DNA of 37,809 bases from Gemmatimonadota bacterium. Lineage in GTDB: Bacteria > Gemmatimonadota > Gemmatimonadetes > Longimicrobiales > Gaopeijiaceae. A program made the position numbers and the translations under genes. Each line of letters begins with the position of its first letter. Position 1 is the stretch's first letter. The stretch lies in assembly GCA_022822325.1 (NCBI GenBank), contig JAJEBW010000011.1:1-37809 (forward strand), read 5' to 3'. Positions 16,424-25,496 of the stretch are shown one piece after another. The notes below the pieces were generated by a model. The model was not told where the DNA came from. It saw only the letters and a program-made list of their open reading frames with translations, and did no database searches.

Positions 16424-17638
16424 TCACCCGCAGATTTGCGACTCCGCCTCCGAGCAGCCGGACGTCACCCTCTCCCCCGCTCCCCCTTCCCCGCACTCGT
16501 CCTTCGCGCCCGGCTCCGCTTCCCCCAGCCCGGTCGTCGCATTCGAACAGATCGCCCCATTTGCGTAGCAGGTGTAGCAGGCCGCTTCGGCCAGCGGCGC
16601 ATCGATCGCCACCGCCTCGGCCAGGGTGTCGGCCAGTCGCGCACTCGGGTAGTCGAGCAGGATCGGACAGGCATAGACCCCGCTCGCCGTCACCAGGCGC
16701 GCGCGGGAGCAGAGAAGCCGGTTCAGATCGTAGCCGTGCAGCATCTCGTGCGTGACCCGCTCGCAGGGCTGGTAGCCCCGGTTCCGCTCGGCCTCCTCGC
16801 CGATGAGCAGCGGCGGCAGAATCTTGAGACGCGGATCGGTGTAGCCCACCTCGGCCAGCGCGTCGCGAAAGGCCTGGAGGGTGCGGGCCATCTCTTCGGA
16901 GGGCCAACTCTGCATGGCCGTGATGATCGGGCGAAATCCCGCCGCCACCAGGTTGCCGACCCCCTCCATCGCGCGCGCGAAGGCGCCCTCGCCGCGGATC
17001 GGATCGTTCGTTTCGGGCGAGTGGCCGTCGATGCTGACGCGCAGCTCCAGGGGGTGCGCTCTCGTCTCCCGCAGCGCCCGCAGCCTGGCCACCGTCCGCT
17101 CCGGCAGCAGGGTGGCGTTGGTGAGGACCGTGGCGGGACCGTACTCGAGCGCGTCCGCGAGGATCCCCACCATCTCGCGATTCATGAAGGGCTCGCCGCC
17201 GGTGAAGTAGTACTCCTTCACACTGGATCCGGGATTCGCATGGAACCCGGGATTCGCATTGGAGCAGGGATTCGCATTGGACCGGCGAAGGCTCGTCGCG
17301 GTCCCGTTCGGCGCGTCGCCATTCGCCGCCCCATTCGCCTTGCAGCCGTTCGTCGTCCCCTTCGGCGCAGTCCCGTTCGCCGCAGCCCGATCCGTCGCGT
17401 CACAGGCCGCCGCTTCCCCACTCGACGAGCCGCCATTCAGCGCTTTCCCATTCAACGCGACCGATTCCTCCAGCGCCTCCCGCACCGCCTGCCGCGTCAT
17501 GAACCAGAAGGAATGGTTGTCGGGGGAACAGGAGATGAAGCAGTGGCGGCAGCGGAGATTGCAGACCGTTCCGCTGACCTGGAACCAGAGCTGGTCGAGG
17601 GCGGCGAGGGGAACGGTGGGGGCGGCGGAGGCGCGCAT
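16424..17638 (-). CDS. Radical SAM protein with repeat-rich insertion
   Basis: A 404-aa radical SAM enzyme. The cluster-binding C-x3-C-x2-C is at residues 26, 30 and 33 (CNLRCRHC), followed by FISCSPDN, and the SAM-binding GGEP is at 147-150. The C-terminus has extra cysteines (CSRARL, CPILLDY, CYTCYANGAIC) fitting an auxiliary cluster of the SPASM/twitch type. Residues about 63-139 are an unusual Asn/Gly/Ala/Pro-rich segment with no secondary-structure character, sitting where relatives would need only a short link between the ESVAL helix and the VKEYYFTGGEP strand. The DNA behind it (17222-17452) holds short repeats kept in frame. No RiPP precursor gene is visible nearby, so the substrate is unknown. 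Divergent from the aldehyde dehydrogenase. Confidence 0.87.
   Translation of the reverse strand: MRASAAPTVPLAALDQLWFQVSGTVCNLRCRHCFISCSPDNHSFWFMTRQAVREALEESVALNGKALNGGSSSGEAAACDATDRAAANGTAPKGTTNGCKANGAANGDAPNGTATSLRRSNANPCSNANPGFHANPGSSVKEYYFTGGEPFMNREMVGILADALEYGPATVLTNATLLPERTVARLRALRETRAHPLELRVSIDGHSPETNDPIRGEGAFARAMEGVGNLVAAGFRPIITAMQSWPSEEMARTLQAFRDALAEVGYTDPRLKILPPLLIGEEAERNRGYQPCERVTHEMLHGYDLNRLLCSRARLVTASGVYACPILLDYPSARLADTLAEAVAIDAPLAEAACYTCYANGAICSNATTGLGEAEPGAKDECGEGGAGERVTSGCSEAESQICG
17231..17284. repeat. Three 18-bp tandem repeats inside the radical SAM gene
   Basis: Three units of exactly 18 bp start at 17231, 17249 and 17267 (for example GGGATTCGCATTGGAGCA). In the coding strand they give SNANPC-like hexapeptides (SNANPCSNANPGFHANPG). 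Adjacent bases 17285-17452 carry a second, more degenerate set giving Asn-Gly repeats (ANGTAPKG, ANGAANGDAPNG). The units resemble those upstream of trxB: the coding-strand form here is TGCTCCAATGCGAATCCC, against TGTTCCAATCGCGTCCCCC there. Confidence 0.8.
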
Positions 17639-17810
17639 GGGTTCGGGTCCGGGAAGGGGGAAGGGGGGCGGGGGAAGGCGGAGTGCGCGACGGCGAGGCA
17701 GGGCGAACCGTCGAACAGGCTACCGCAGCGCCCGACCGTGGGTATCTTGGCTGAATGGCGGCGGCTCCGCCAGTGCGATCCGGTCCAGGACCCCGATGTT
17801 TCCGAAAGTG

Positions 17811-17929
17811 CGAACCGGCGCCCGAAACGAACCGGTCCCGAACGCCAAACCGGCCCCGAACGCACGAACCAGTCCCCACAGAGACCAAACCGGCCTCGAA
17901 CGCACGAACCAGCCCCCGAGAACGAAACC
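17811..17929. repeat. Degenerate ~19-bp repeats upstream of aldehyde dehydrogenase
   Basis: Six to seven degenerate units of about 17-21 bp occupy the gap before the aldehyde dehydrogenase start. The best-conserved unit is CAAACCGGCCCCGAACGCA (17845-17863), repeated with one change about 40 bp on as CAAACCGGCCTCGAACGCA, each followed by CGAACCAG. The sequence differs from the trxB array, but the period is similar. TATCTTGG at 17743-17750 may be a promoter -10 region for the gene, though no matching -35 is seen. The divergent gap is 17639-17929. Confidence 0.7.
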
Positions 17930-19300
17930 GTGGAATTCACAACCATCAATCCCGCCGACGGAACCCTCCTCCGCAGGTATCCCTTCCAGTCGCCCGATGC
18001 CGTGGACGCGGCGGTGGCCGAGGCCCGCGAAGCGCAACGCGGATGGCGGCTGTTGCCCCCCGAAGACCGGGCCGCGAGAGTGGCGGCGCTGGGCCTCGAA
18101 CTCCGCTCCCGCCGCAGACGACTCGCCGAAATCATGACGATCGAGATGGGGAAGCCGCTGCGCGAGGCGGTGGCCGAGGTGGAGAAGTGCGCGCTCGGCT
18201 GCGACTACTACAGCCGGCGCGGCCCCGGCTTCCTCCGCGACGAGAGCGTGGAGATGGAGGATGGCCGCGGCTACGTCGCCTTCCGGCCCCTCGGTCTGGT
18301 GCTCGCGATCATGCCCTGGAACTTCCCCCTCTGGCAGGTCGTGCGCGCGTCGGTCCCCGCTCTTCTTGCCGGAAACGGCGTCCTCCTCAAGCACGCGCCG
18401 AATGTCCCCCGCTGCGCCCTCGAGCTGGTCGATCTCTTCGCGGCGGCCGGTTTCCCCCGGGGCATCTTCACCAATCTCTTCATCGACCTCCCCGCCACCG
18501 GCGCCCTCGTCGAGGACGAGCGCGTTCAGGCCGTGACCCTCACCGGAAGCACTCGCGCCGGCCGCGCGGTCGCCGGAATCGCCGGATCGCAGATCAAGAG
18601 CTGCGTACTGGAGTTGGGCGGATCCGATCCCTACATCGTCCTCGAGGACGCCGATCTGGAGGCTGCGGTCGAGGCGTGCGTGGTGGGAAGACTTCTGAAT
18701 GGCGGGCAGAGCTGCATCGCCGCCAAGCGCCTGATCGTCCACGAGGCGGTGGCCGACGACTTCACCGATGCCCTGGTGCGAAGGATGGCGGGGGTGCGCG
18801 TCGGCGATCCCCTGGCCGAAGCCACCGACGTGGGACCGCTCGCCCGCGAGGATCTGCGCGATCACCTGGCCGACCAGGTCCGCCGGACCATCGCCGCGGG
18901 AGCGACCTGCCTCCTGGGGGGCCGCGTTCCCGACGCGCCGGGATGGTACTACCCCGTAACCGTCCTGACCGATCTTCGTCCCGGAATGCCCGCCTGCGAC
19001 GAGGAGCTCTTCGGTCCGGTCGCCTGCGTCATGCGCGCCGACTCCGAAGAAGCGGCGATCCGCATGGCCAACGACACCCCCTTCGGCCTGGGCGCCGCCG
19101 TCTTCACCCGCGACCTGGCCCGCGGCGAACGCATCGCGCGCGACGAAATCGAGGCCGGGTCCTGCTTCGTCAACGACTTCGTCAAATCCGACCCGCGCCT
19201 CCCCTTCGGAGGCGTCAAGGAGAGCGGCTTCGGGCGCGAACTCTCCGGCTTCGGCATCCGCGAATTCGTCAATGTCAAGACGGTGCGGGTGATGGATTGA
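17930..19300 (+). CDS. NAD(P)-dependent aldehyde dehydrogenase, succinate-semialdehyde type
   Basis: A 456-aa aldehyde dehydrogenase oxidising an aldehyde to an acid. Family features: PWNFPLWQVVRASVPAL at the nucleotide-binding region, TGSTRAGRAVAG, the general-base Glu in LELGGSDPYIVLEDADL, the catalytic Cys in NGGQSCIAAKR, and the EELFGPVA and LPFGGVKESGFGRELS segments. The short N-terminus and the GGSDPYIVLEDADLEAA block fit the Sad/YneI succinate-semialdehyde dehydrogenases. The start is GTG at 17930, giving the typical TTINPADGTLL opening; the frame is open far upstream (to 16139), but that sequence is repeats and antisense. Substrate is inferred from family only. Confidence 0.9.
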   Translation: MEFTTINPADGTLLRRYPFQSPDAVDAAVAEAREAQRGWRLLPPEDRAARVAALGLELRSRRRRLAEIMTIEMGKPLREAVAEVEKCALGCDYYSRRGPGFLRDESVEMEDGRGYVAFRPLGLVLAIMPWNFPLWQVVRASVPALLAGNGVLLKHAPNVPRCALELVDLFAAAGFPRGIFTNLFIDLPATGALVEDERVQAVTLTGSTRAGRAVAGIAGSQIKSCVLELGGSDPYIVLEDADLEAAVEACVVGRLLNGGQSCIAAKRLIVHEAVADDFTDALVRRMAGVRVGDPLAEATDVGPLAREDLRDHLADQVRRTIAAGATCLLGGRVPDAPGWYYPVTVLTDLRPGMPACDEELFGPVACVMRADSEEAAIRMANDTPFGLGAAVFTRDLARGERIARDEIEAGSCFVNDFVKSDPRLPFGGVKESGFGRELSGFGIREFVNVKTVRVMD

Positions 19301-19505
19301 GGGTCAACCTCGCGACCGGTCCACATCCGCGCCAGACCCGCCGGAAACGACCAACGACGAAAAGATCAACTGCAAAACGGCGCTGGGGGAAGGAAGCTTC
19401 TGCCGCCCCGGCGCGGCTCCGTCGTCCCACCGGACCGGCCAACAACTCGCGCGGTGCGCCTGCGGGATGCGCGGCCGCGGGGACGCACGCCGGGCGGAGC
19501 GGCGG

Positions 19506-21134
19506 TCAAGGGACGATCCCCCCCTGCCCCGCCCCCCGCCGCAGTACCCTTCCCGGCACGGCTCCCGTGACTGCGCCGCCCTCGTAGACGACCATTCCGG
19601 CCACCCACACCCGCTCGATCCCCGTCGCGGTCCGGTGCGGTTCGGCGGTCGTCGCGCGGTCGATCACGGTGGCGGGGTCGAAGAGAACCATGTCGGCCGC
19701 GGCCCCCGCCCTCAGCCTGCCCCGCCCCGCAAACCCCATGTGGTCGGCGGCCAGTCCCGTCATTTTGTGGACCGCCTCCTCGAGCGCGAGCCGCCCCTCT
19801 TCGCGAACGTACCGGCCCAGCACCCGCGGATAGGCGCCGAAGCCGCGCGGATGCGCCCCGCGCAACCCCCCGTCCGACGAGACGTTGGTGTGCGGCCACG
19901 CCAGGAGCGTCGCGATGTCGTCCGTGTTCATGCTGGTCGCGACGATGCTCTCGCTGCCGTCGCGTCCCTCGGCGCGCGCGGCCTGCGACTCGGCGATCAA
20001 CGCCAGGTAGGTGGCGACGGGATCGGCGCCGCGCTCCCGGGCGATCTCGGCCAGCGTCTTCCCCTCCAGCGCCGGATCGGGCCCGAAGCGCCCGATCAGC
20101 ATCCCCTCCGGCGCAACCAGCTCCTCCAGGGCGTAGCGGGCGGCCTCGCGGTCGGCGAAGTCGCGTTCCGGGAAGAGCACCGTCATCGTGGACTGCCAGT
20201 ATTCGTAGGGGTAGACGTCGGCGGTGATCTCCAGGCCACGTGCGCGCGCCGAGTCGAGCCGGGAGAGGATCGTCGGCGCCTGACCCCAGAGTTCGCGCGC
20301 GGCCAGCTTGAAGTGCGAGATCTGGACCGGAAGGCGGGCCCGTTCGGCAATCTCGATCGTCTCGTCCAGGGCCGCGTGCAGGGCGCGGTCCTCGCTGCGC
20401 ATATGCGAGATGTAGCGGCCGCCGCGCGCCGCCGCGGTCCGGGCCAGCGCCACCACCTCGCCGGTTGTGGAATAGATGCCGGGGTCGTATTCCAGGCCGG
20501 TGGACAGCCCCAGGACGCCGCTCGCCAGCTCCGTCTCCAGGAGCGCCTGCATGGCCGCGATCTCGGCGCCGGTGGCCGCACGCCGGAAATCGTCGCCCAT
20601 CGCCTGCCGCCGCAACGTTCCGTGTCCGGCGTAGGCGGCCACGTTGACGGCCGCGGGCGCCGCCTCCAGCGCCGCGAAAAACTCCGAGGCGGGGAAGGGC
20701 GAACCCCCGTCCTGGCCAACCACGATCGTGGTGATTCCCTGGCTGACCGCCGCCAGCGCGCCCGGTTCGTCGAGGAGGCCGCGGTCGTGGTGGCTGTGGG
20801 TGTCGATGAATCCCGGGGCGAGGACCAGACCCGCGGCATCGATGACCGGTTCGCCCTCCCGGGGGGTCGGCGCGCCGGGATCGTCGTCGGGGGACAGCGC
20901 CGCGATCGCGCCGTCCGCCACGCGCAGGGAACCGGCGAAGGCCGGACCGCCATTGCCATCCACGATGGTTGCGCCGCGAACGAGGAAGGACTCGGGGCGA
21001 GCGGGGGATTCGGCGCAGCCGGGGGAGAGGAGGGGCGGGATTGCGGACAGGAGGAGCGCCCATCCTTCGCGCCGGCGGCGAGGGTCGGCGCGCGGCCCCC
21101 TTCTCTTCCCCAACCCTGGTTTCGTCTCGCTCAT
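19506..21134 (-). CDS. N-acyl-D-amino-acid deacylase family lipoprotein (amidohydrolase)
   Basis: A 542-aa zinc amidohydrolase of the D-aminoacylase group, hydrolysing N-acyl groups from D-amino acids or related amides. Metal-binding GFIDTHSHHD is at 108-117; further His in YISHMRSEDR and VQISHFK, and the closing Asp region in VSSDGG, fit the family. Residues 1-40 look like a lipoprotein signal: basic start, hydrophobic core, lipobox LSPGC with Cys40. It is therefore probably exported and lipid-anchored. The ATG at 21134 has GGAGAGG just upstream; the open frame to 21419 overlaps thyX antiphase and is not family-like. It follows thyX by 58 bp on the same strand. Confidence 0.88.
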   Translation of the reverse strand: MSETKPGLGKRRGPRADPRRRREGWALLLSAIPPLLSPGCAESPARPESFLVRGATIVDGNGGPAFAGSLRVADGAIAALSPDDDPGAPTPREGEPVIDAAGLVLAPGFIDTHSHHDRGLLDEPGALAAVSQGITTIVVGQDGGSPFPASEFFAALEAAPAAVNVAAYAGHGTLRRQAMGDDFRRAATGAEIAAMQALLETELASGVLGLSTGLEYDPGIYSTTGEVVALARTAAARGGRYISHMRSEDRALHAALDETIEIAERARLPVQISHFKLAARELWGQAPTILSRLDSARARGLEITADVYPYEYWQSTMTVLFPERDFADREAARYALEELVAPEGMLIGRFGPDPALEGKTLAEIARERGADPVATYLALIAESQAARAEGRDGSESIVATSMNTDDIATLLAWPHTNVSSDGGLRGAHPRGFGAYPRVLGRYVREEGRLALEEAVHKMTGLAADHMGFAGRGRLRAGAAADMVLFDPATVIDRATTAEPHRTATGIERVWVAGMVVYEGGAVTGAVPGRVLRRGAGQGGIVP

Positions 21135-21192
21135 CGGCCTCTCCATGGCAAGCCCCGCCGCCCGGCAGGAGTTGTGCCCGCGGGGAAGGCGG

Positions 21193-22194
21193 CTACCGAT
21201 CCCGGTCGATCTTCGGCACCGCTTCCAGCATGCGCCCGGCCACCCTCTCCGCGCTCTCCATCGCGGCGAGATCAAGCTCGAAATCGGGCGTCTCGCGCGG
21301 CGCCAGCTTGGCCTTGAGTTCGCGAATCTCGCGCGGCGCCATGCCGAGAGCCGCCAGCCCGGCGTTGTCCAGACCCACGCCCGCCCGCGGCCGCAACCCT
21401 TCGTCGTCCCCCTCCACAAGCAGGGACAGCGCCGCCACTTCGGCGCGCGACAGACGCTCGCCCATCACCTGGTAGTCGATCCAGGCCTCGTAGCTGAGCG
21501 GCGCCACGCGCTTGACCATCCCCGCGATCGCCCGTCCGTATTCGGCGATCTCCCACTGGGCATGCGGATCGACGCGGAGGGAGAGAAAATGCAGAAGGTT
21601 GTGCAGGTCGATCTTCCAGTACCACTGCGTGTAGGTCGAGAGCGGCAGATCGATGCGCGCCAGCTCGCGGGCCACATCCTCGCCGACCAGCCAGCCATAG
21701 TCGTCCGCGGCCCGGCGGCGCGTCTCGTCCCAGCGGCGGACGGCCTCTCGGTAAAGCGCGGGATCGGCGGATTCGGGGGCGCGTCCCTGGTTGCCGACCC
21801 GGCTCTGCAGCGCGAACTGGCCCGGTTCCGGCCGGTGAAAGAGCAGAGGCATGAGCGAATACCTGCCGCTGTATTCGTTGATCGAGGCCGTCCGGTGCCG
21901 CACGAACTGCCGCGCGACGAAGATCGGCATGGCGCAGTGAAACTTGAACTCGACCATCTCGGAGGGGGTGGTGTGGAGATGGCGGCGGAGATAGCGAACG
22001 AGGCCGCGGGTGGCCGATACCTTGCGCGTGCCGTAGCCGTAGCTCACGCGGGCGGCGCGCTCGACCGATTCGTCGGTCCCCATGTAGTCGACGAGGGCGA
22101 CGAAACCGTGGTCGAGGACGGGAAAGTAGCCTCCCAGGATCTCCTCCGCGGCCGGGACGGTGGGGCGCCGGGTCGCGTGCGTGCCGCCGGTCAT
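21193..22194 (-). CDS. thyX: Flavin-dependent thymidylate synthase
   Basis: Makes dTMP from dUMP using methylene-tetrahydrofolate and FAD/NADPH, the alternative to ThyA. The ThyX signature RHRTASINEYSGRYS is at 99-113, with VEFKFHCAMPIFVARQFV before it and a C-terminal DLHNLLHFLSLRVDPHAQWEI block. At 333 aa it is longer than many ThyX proteins (about 220-250), with a C-terminal extension of about 70 residues rich in Ala/Glu/Arg. The ATG at 22194 overlaps the typA stop by 4 bp (ATGA), so the two are translationally coupled. No thyA is seen in the window. Confidence 0.93.
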   Translation of the reverse strand: MTGGTHATRRPTVPAAEEILGGYFPVLDHGFVALVDYMGTDESVERAARVSYGYGTRKVSATRGLVRYLRRHLHTTPSEMVEFKFHCAMPIFVARQFVRHRTASINEYSGRYSLMPLLFHRPEPGQFALQSRVGNQGRAPESADPALYREAVRRWDETRRRAADDYGWLVGEDVARELARIDLPLSTYTQWYWKIDLHNLLHFLSLRVDPHAQWEIAEYGRAIAGMVKRVAPLSYEAWIDYQVMGERLSRAEVAALSLLVEGDDEGLRPRAGVGLDNAGLAALGMAPREIRELKAKLAPRETPDFELDLAAMESAERVAGRMLEAVPKIDRDR

Positions 22195-24056
22195 TGCCGC
22201 TTCCTCTTCATGGCCTTGCGACGGGCGCTGGGGTTGAGTTCGCGCTTGCGCAGGCGGATCGCGTCGGGGGTGACCTCGATCAGTTCGTCGTCGGCGATGA
22301 ACTCGAGCGCCTCTTCCAGCGTCATCCTGCGGGGCGGTTCCAGTCGCACATTCTCGTCGGCGGCCGCCGCGCGCATGTTGGTCAGCTTCTTGGTGCGGCC
22401 GATGTTGACCTCCATGTCGCCCGGACGCGCGCACTCGCCCACGATCATCCCGCCGTAGCAGTCCAGCCCCGGCTCCACGAAGATCGCGCCGCGCTCCTGC
22501 AGCCCGAAGATCGCGAAGGACACCGCCTTGCCCGTCCGGTCGGCGACCATCGCGCCGGTGCCTCGTCCCCGAATCGGCCCGGCCCAGGCGTCCCAGCGTT
22601 CGAAGCGGTGGTGGAGGATTCCGTCGCCCCGGGTGTCGGTGAGGAACTCGGTGCGGTAGCCGAAGAGTCCCCGCGAGGGCACGCTGAAGCGAAGGCGCGC
22701 CGCGCCCGACTTTCCGACCGGCTTCATGGCGACGAGTTCGCCGCGGCGGCGCGCCAGCTTGTCGATCACCGTGCCGGCGAGCTCGGAGGGAACCTCGGCG
22801 ACGACCTCCTCGAAGGGTTCGAGCCGCTGGCCGTTCGGCCCCGCGCGGGTGACGACCCGGGGGCGGGAAACCTGGAACTCGTAGCCCTCGCGCCGCATCG
22901 TTTCCATCAGAATGGCGAGATGGAGCTCGCCGCGGCCGCTGACCGCGAAGACGTTGGGGCGGTCGGTGTCGGCGACCCGCAGCGCAACGTTGCGTTCCAG
23001 TTCGCGGCGGAGGCGGTCGCGCAACTGGCGGGTGGTGACGTACTTCCCGGCGCGGCCCGCAAAGGGGGAATCGTTGACGACGAAGTCGACCGAGATCGTG
23101 GGTTCCTCGACCTTGATTCCGCGGAGCGGCCGGGGCGCGGCGGGGTCGGCCAGGGTGTCGCCGATCTCGACGCCGTCGATGCCCGCGAGTCCGACGATGT
23201 CGCCGGCGTGCGCTCGCTGGATTTCGATCCGGTCCAGGCCGTCGAAGGTGTAGAGGCCGCTGACGCGCGCGGCGGGGACCGAATCGGGGCGGGGGGCGGG
23301 GGAGGCGGAGTTTGGCGAGTCGGCCGGGGGAGCAAGCCGGGCGATGCGCTGGCCGACCCGGACCGAACCGCGTTCCACGCGTCCGATCGCGATGCGGCCC
23401 ACATAGGAGGAGTGATCGAGGGTCGAGACGAGCATCTGGAAGGGACCCTCGGCATCGACCGGGGGCGGGGGTATGTGACGGACCACCGTCTCGAAGAGCG
23501 GGGTCAGGTCGCGGCCGCGCACACCCGGTTCGGCGGCGGCCCATCCCTCGCGTCCGGCGGCATGGAGGAAGGGCGCGTCGAGCTGCGCGTCGCTGGCCTC
23601 CAGATCCATCAGCAACTCGAGCACTTCGTCGTGGACCGCCTCGGACCGCGCGTCCCCCCGGTCCACCTTGTTGATCACGATCACCGGCGTCAGCCCCAGG
23701 GCGAGCGCCTTGGAGGTCACGAAGCGCGTCTGGGGCATCGGTCCTTCCGCCGCGTCCACCAGCAGCAGGACTCCGTCGACCATGCGCAGAATCCGCTCCA
23801 CCTCCCCCCCGAAGTCGGCGTGGCCCGGCGTGTCGACGATGTTGATCTTGGTGCCGCGCCACATGACCGCCGTGTTCTTGGCCAGAATCGTGATCCCGCG
23901 CTCGCGCTCCAGGGGGTTGGAATCGAGGACGCGTTCGGCCACCTCCTGCCCGGCGCGAAAGACGCCCGCCTGCCGAAACATCTGGTCCACGAGGGTGGTC
24001 TTGCCATGATCGACATGCGCGATGATGGCGATGTTGCGGAGCGGCAGCGCCGTCAT
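22191..24056 (-). CDS. typA: Translational GTPase TypA/BipA
   Basis: A 621-aa ribosome-binding GTPase of the elongation-factor family, linked to stress and ribosome assembly. Switch and nucleotide motifs: AHVDHGKTT at 13-21, [22 protein letters not shown], and NKVDR. The C-terminal TypA domain is complete, ending in the basic tail [19 protein letters not shown] Pro/Ser/Ala-rich insertion ([16 protein letters not shown]) interrupts domain II where relatives have a short loop. The ATG at 24056 gives the usual N-terminus; the open frame to 24290 overlaps the preceding gene. The thyX gene follows with a 4-bp overlap. Confidence 0.94.
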   Translation of the reverse strand: MTALPLRNIAIIAHVDHGKTTLVDQMFRQAGVFRAGQEVAERVLDSNPLERERGITILAKNTAVMWRGTKINIVDTPGHADFGGEVERILRMVDGVLLLVDAAEGPMPQTRFVTSKALALGLTPVIVINKVDRGDARSEAVHDEVLELLMDLEASDAQLDAPFLHAAGREGWAAAEPGVRGRDLTPLFETVVRHIPPPPVDAEGPFQMLVSTLDHSSYVGRIAIGRVERGSVRVGQRIARLAPPADSPNSASPAPRPDSVPAARVSGLYTFDGLDRIEIQRAHAGDIVGLAGIDGVEIGDTLADPAAPRPLRGIKVEEPTISVDFVVNDSPFAGRAGKYVTTRQLRDRLRRELERNVALRVADTDRPNVFAVSGRGELHLAILMETMRREGYEFQVSRPRVVTRAGPNGQRLEPFEEVVAEVPSELAGTVIDKLARRRGELVAMKPVGKSGAARLRFSVPSRGLFGYRTEFLTDTRGDGILHHRFERWDAWAGPIRGRGTGAMVADRTGKAVSFAIFGLQERGAIFVEPGLDCYGGMIVGECARPGDMEVNIGRTKKLTNMRAAAADENVRLEPPRRMTLEEALEFIADDELIEVTPDAIRLRKRELNPSARRKAMKRKRQ

Positions 24057-24097
24057 CCGCCCGGTTTCCGCCGGCGGGGACGGCGTCGCGGGCGCCC

Positions 24098-25357
24098 TCA
24101 CCCCCCTCCCCCCGTCCTCCGGCGCGTCAGGATCAGAACGCCCACCGGCGCATCGGAGAAGGGCGCGGTCCCCCGCAGGCTCCGAATCGGCTGCGGCGGC
24201 CGGGTGTCGGCGTTGGGCGAACGGTAGGAGGGGCCGTCGTCGGTGCCCGCGTCGAGCGGATAGAGGAGCGCCTCCACATGGTCGCGCCACTGCCCGAAGC
24301 CGTCCAGGAGAGAGAGTCCGGCAACGCCCGCGAACCAGTCCGGGCTGGGCGCGATCATCGTCACCAGGGTGAGCGACGACTGGTCGTGCGTGAAGGTCGC
24401 ATTCCGAATGGTCGTGCTGTCGGGGCTGCCGGTGCCGCGGCCGGAGATCACGGCGAGCGCGTCATCGGGAATTCGGGCCCGGATCTCGGCGGCCAGCCGG
24501 CCGGTCGCGCCGGTCTCGGCCATCTGCTCGATTCCCGCGCTGGCGGTGTCTCCGAGCGCCCAGAAGACGGCTCGTTCGCTGTGCGCGGCGCCGATCAGCG
24601 GGGAGAAGTGCGCGCCGGAGGGGAAATCGTTGGGGTGGGTGGCGGCGCTCCAGGTTGCGCGGAAGAAGATGTCGTAGCGGGCGGTGTCGGGCGGGGGGGG
24701 GATCTCGCCGACCAGCGCCTGGACGTCCGCCCGAATCCCTTCCGCCGCCGATGCCACCAGGGTCTGCACCCCGGACTCTCCTCCCAGCGTCCAGCTCGTC
24801 GCCGCAATCCCGGCGGAATCGGTTGCGGCCACCTCGGGATCGGCGCTTCCATGGCCCTCCGCCGGCGCAAAGCGCACCTCCGCTCCCGCGATCGCGGCGC
24901 CGCCCGCGTCGTCCACCCGCACCGCAACCGAATCGGGCAGGGTGCGTCCCGGCAACCCCTCCTGCCCCGCGCCCGCAACCACCGTCACCGTCGCGGGGGC
25001 CTGCTCGACGACCACCTCGGCCATCCCCACAAGCCCCTGGTAGGTGGCGGTGAGAGCCGCGCGTCCATTCCCGACCGCCGTGACCTCGCCCCCGGAAGAA
25101 ACGGTGAAGACGGCCGGGTCGGCGCTCGCCCAGGCGACCGTGCCGGGGAAGGCAACGCCATGCTGGTCGGTGATGCGGGCGGTGAAGGTCGCGGTGACGC
25201 CCAGCGCGGTCAGCGTCGCCCCAGCGGGCGAAATCACCACCGCCGTGGGGACGGAGGGCTCCACTTCGGGCAGCGATTCCTCGTCGACGCAACCGACGAG
25301 GAGCGCGCCGAGGACGAGAGCGGCGAGCCGCTGAGTGCGGGAGAATCGTGTGAGCAT
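24098..25357 (-). CDS. Big_2/spondin-domain lipoprotein
   Basis: A 419-aa exported protein. Signal with lipobox: hydrophobic LAALVLGALLVGC then acidic residues, so a lipid-anchored surface or periplasmic protein. Residues about 35-115 form a bacterial Ig-like Big_2 domain (TVAWASADPAVFTVSSGGEV, TAVGNGRAALTATY). Another Ig-like unit follows (SVAVRVDDAGGAAIAGAEV). From about residue 230 comes a spondin_N-type domain: YDIFFRATWSAATHPNDFP, GAHFSPLIGAAH, and the closing FGQWRDHVEALLYPLDAG. This is a common surface-protein design in Gemmatimonadota-like genomes; binding partner unknown. The ATG at 25357 gives a proper signal; TATCTTTC on this strand at 25404-25397 may be a -10 element. Confidence 0.82.
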   Translation of the reverse strand: MLTRFSRTQRLAALVLGALLVGCVDEESLPEVEPSVPTAVVISPAGATLTALGVTATFTARITDQHGVAFPGTVAWASADPAVFTVSSGGEVTAVGNGRAALTATYQGLVGMAEVVVEQAPATVTVVAGAGQEGLPGRTLPDSVAVRVDDAGGAAIAGAEVRFAPAEGHGSADPEVAATDSAGIAATSWTLGGESGVQTLVASAAEGIRADVQALVGEIPPPPDTARYDIFFRATWSAATHPNDFPSGAHFSPLIGAAHSERAVFWALGDTASAGIEQMAETGATGRLAAEIRARIPDDALAVISGRGTGSPDSTTIRNATFTHDQSSLTLVTMIAPSPDWFAGVAGLSLLDGFGQWRDHVEALLYPLDAGTDDGPSYRSPNADTRPPQPIRSLRGTAPFSDAPVGVLILTRRRTGGGG

Positions 25358-25496
25358 GGGTTCGGATGCGGCGATTTCACGGTGCGAAGGGAACGCGAAA
25401 GATAGCGGGAACGGTCGCGTCGGGCATCCGCGAATCCCCGAGTGTAGATTGAGTCCCACCGGATCATTCGCAGGCACACGATGCTGGGAGAAGGCG

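Noticed and set aside
16139..17929. Long upstream extension of the aldehyde dehydrogenase frame (597 extra codons)
   Set aside because: It runs antisense through the radical SAM gene and repeat DNA; the dehydrogenase homology starts at 17930.
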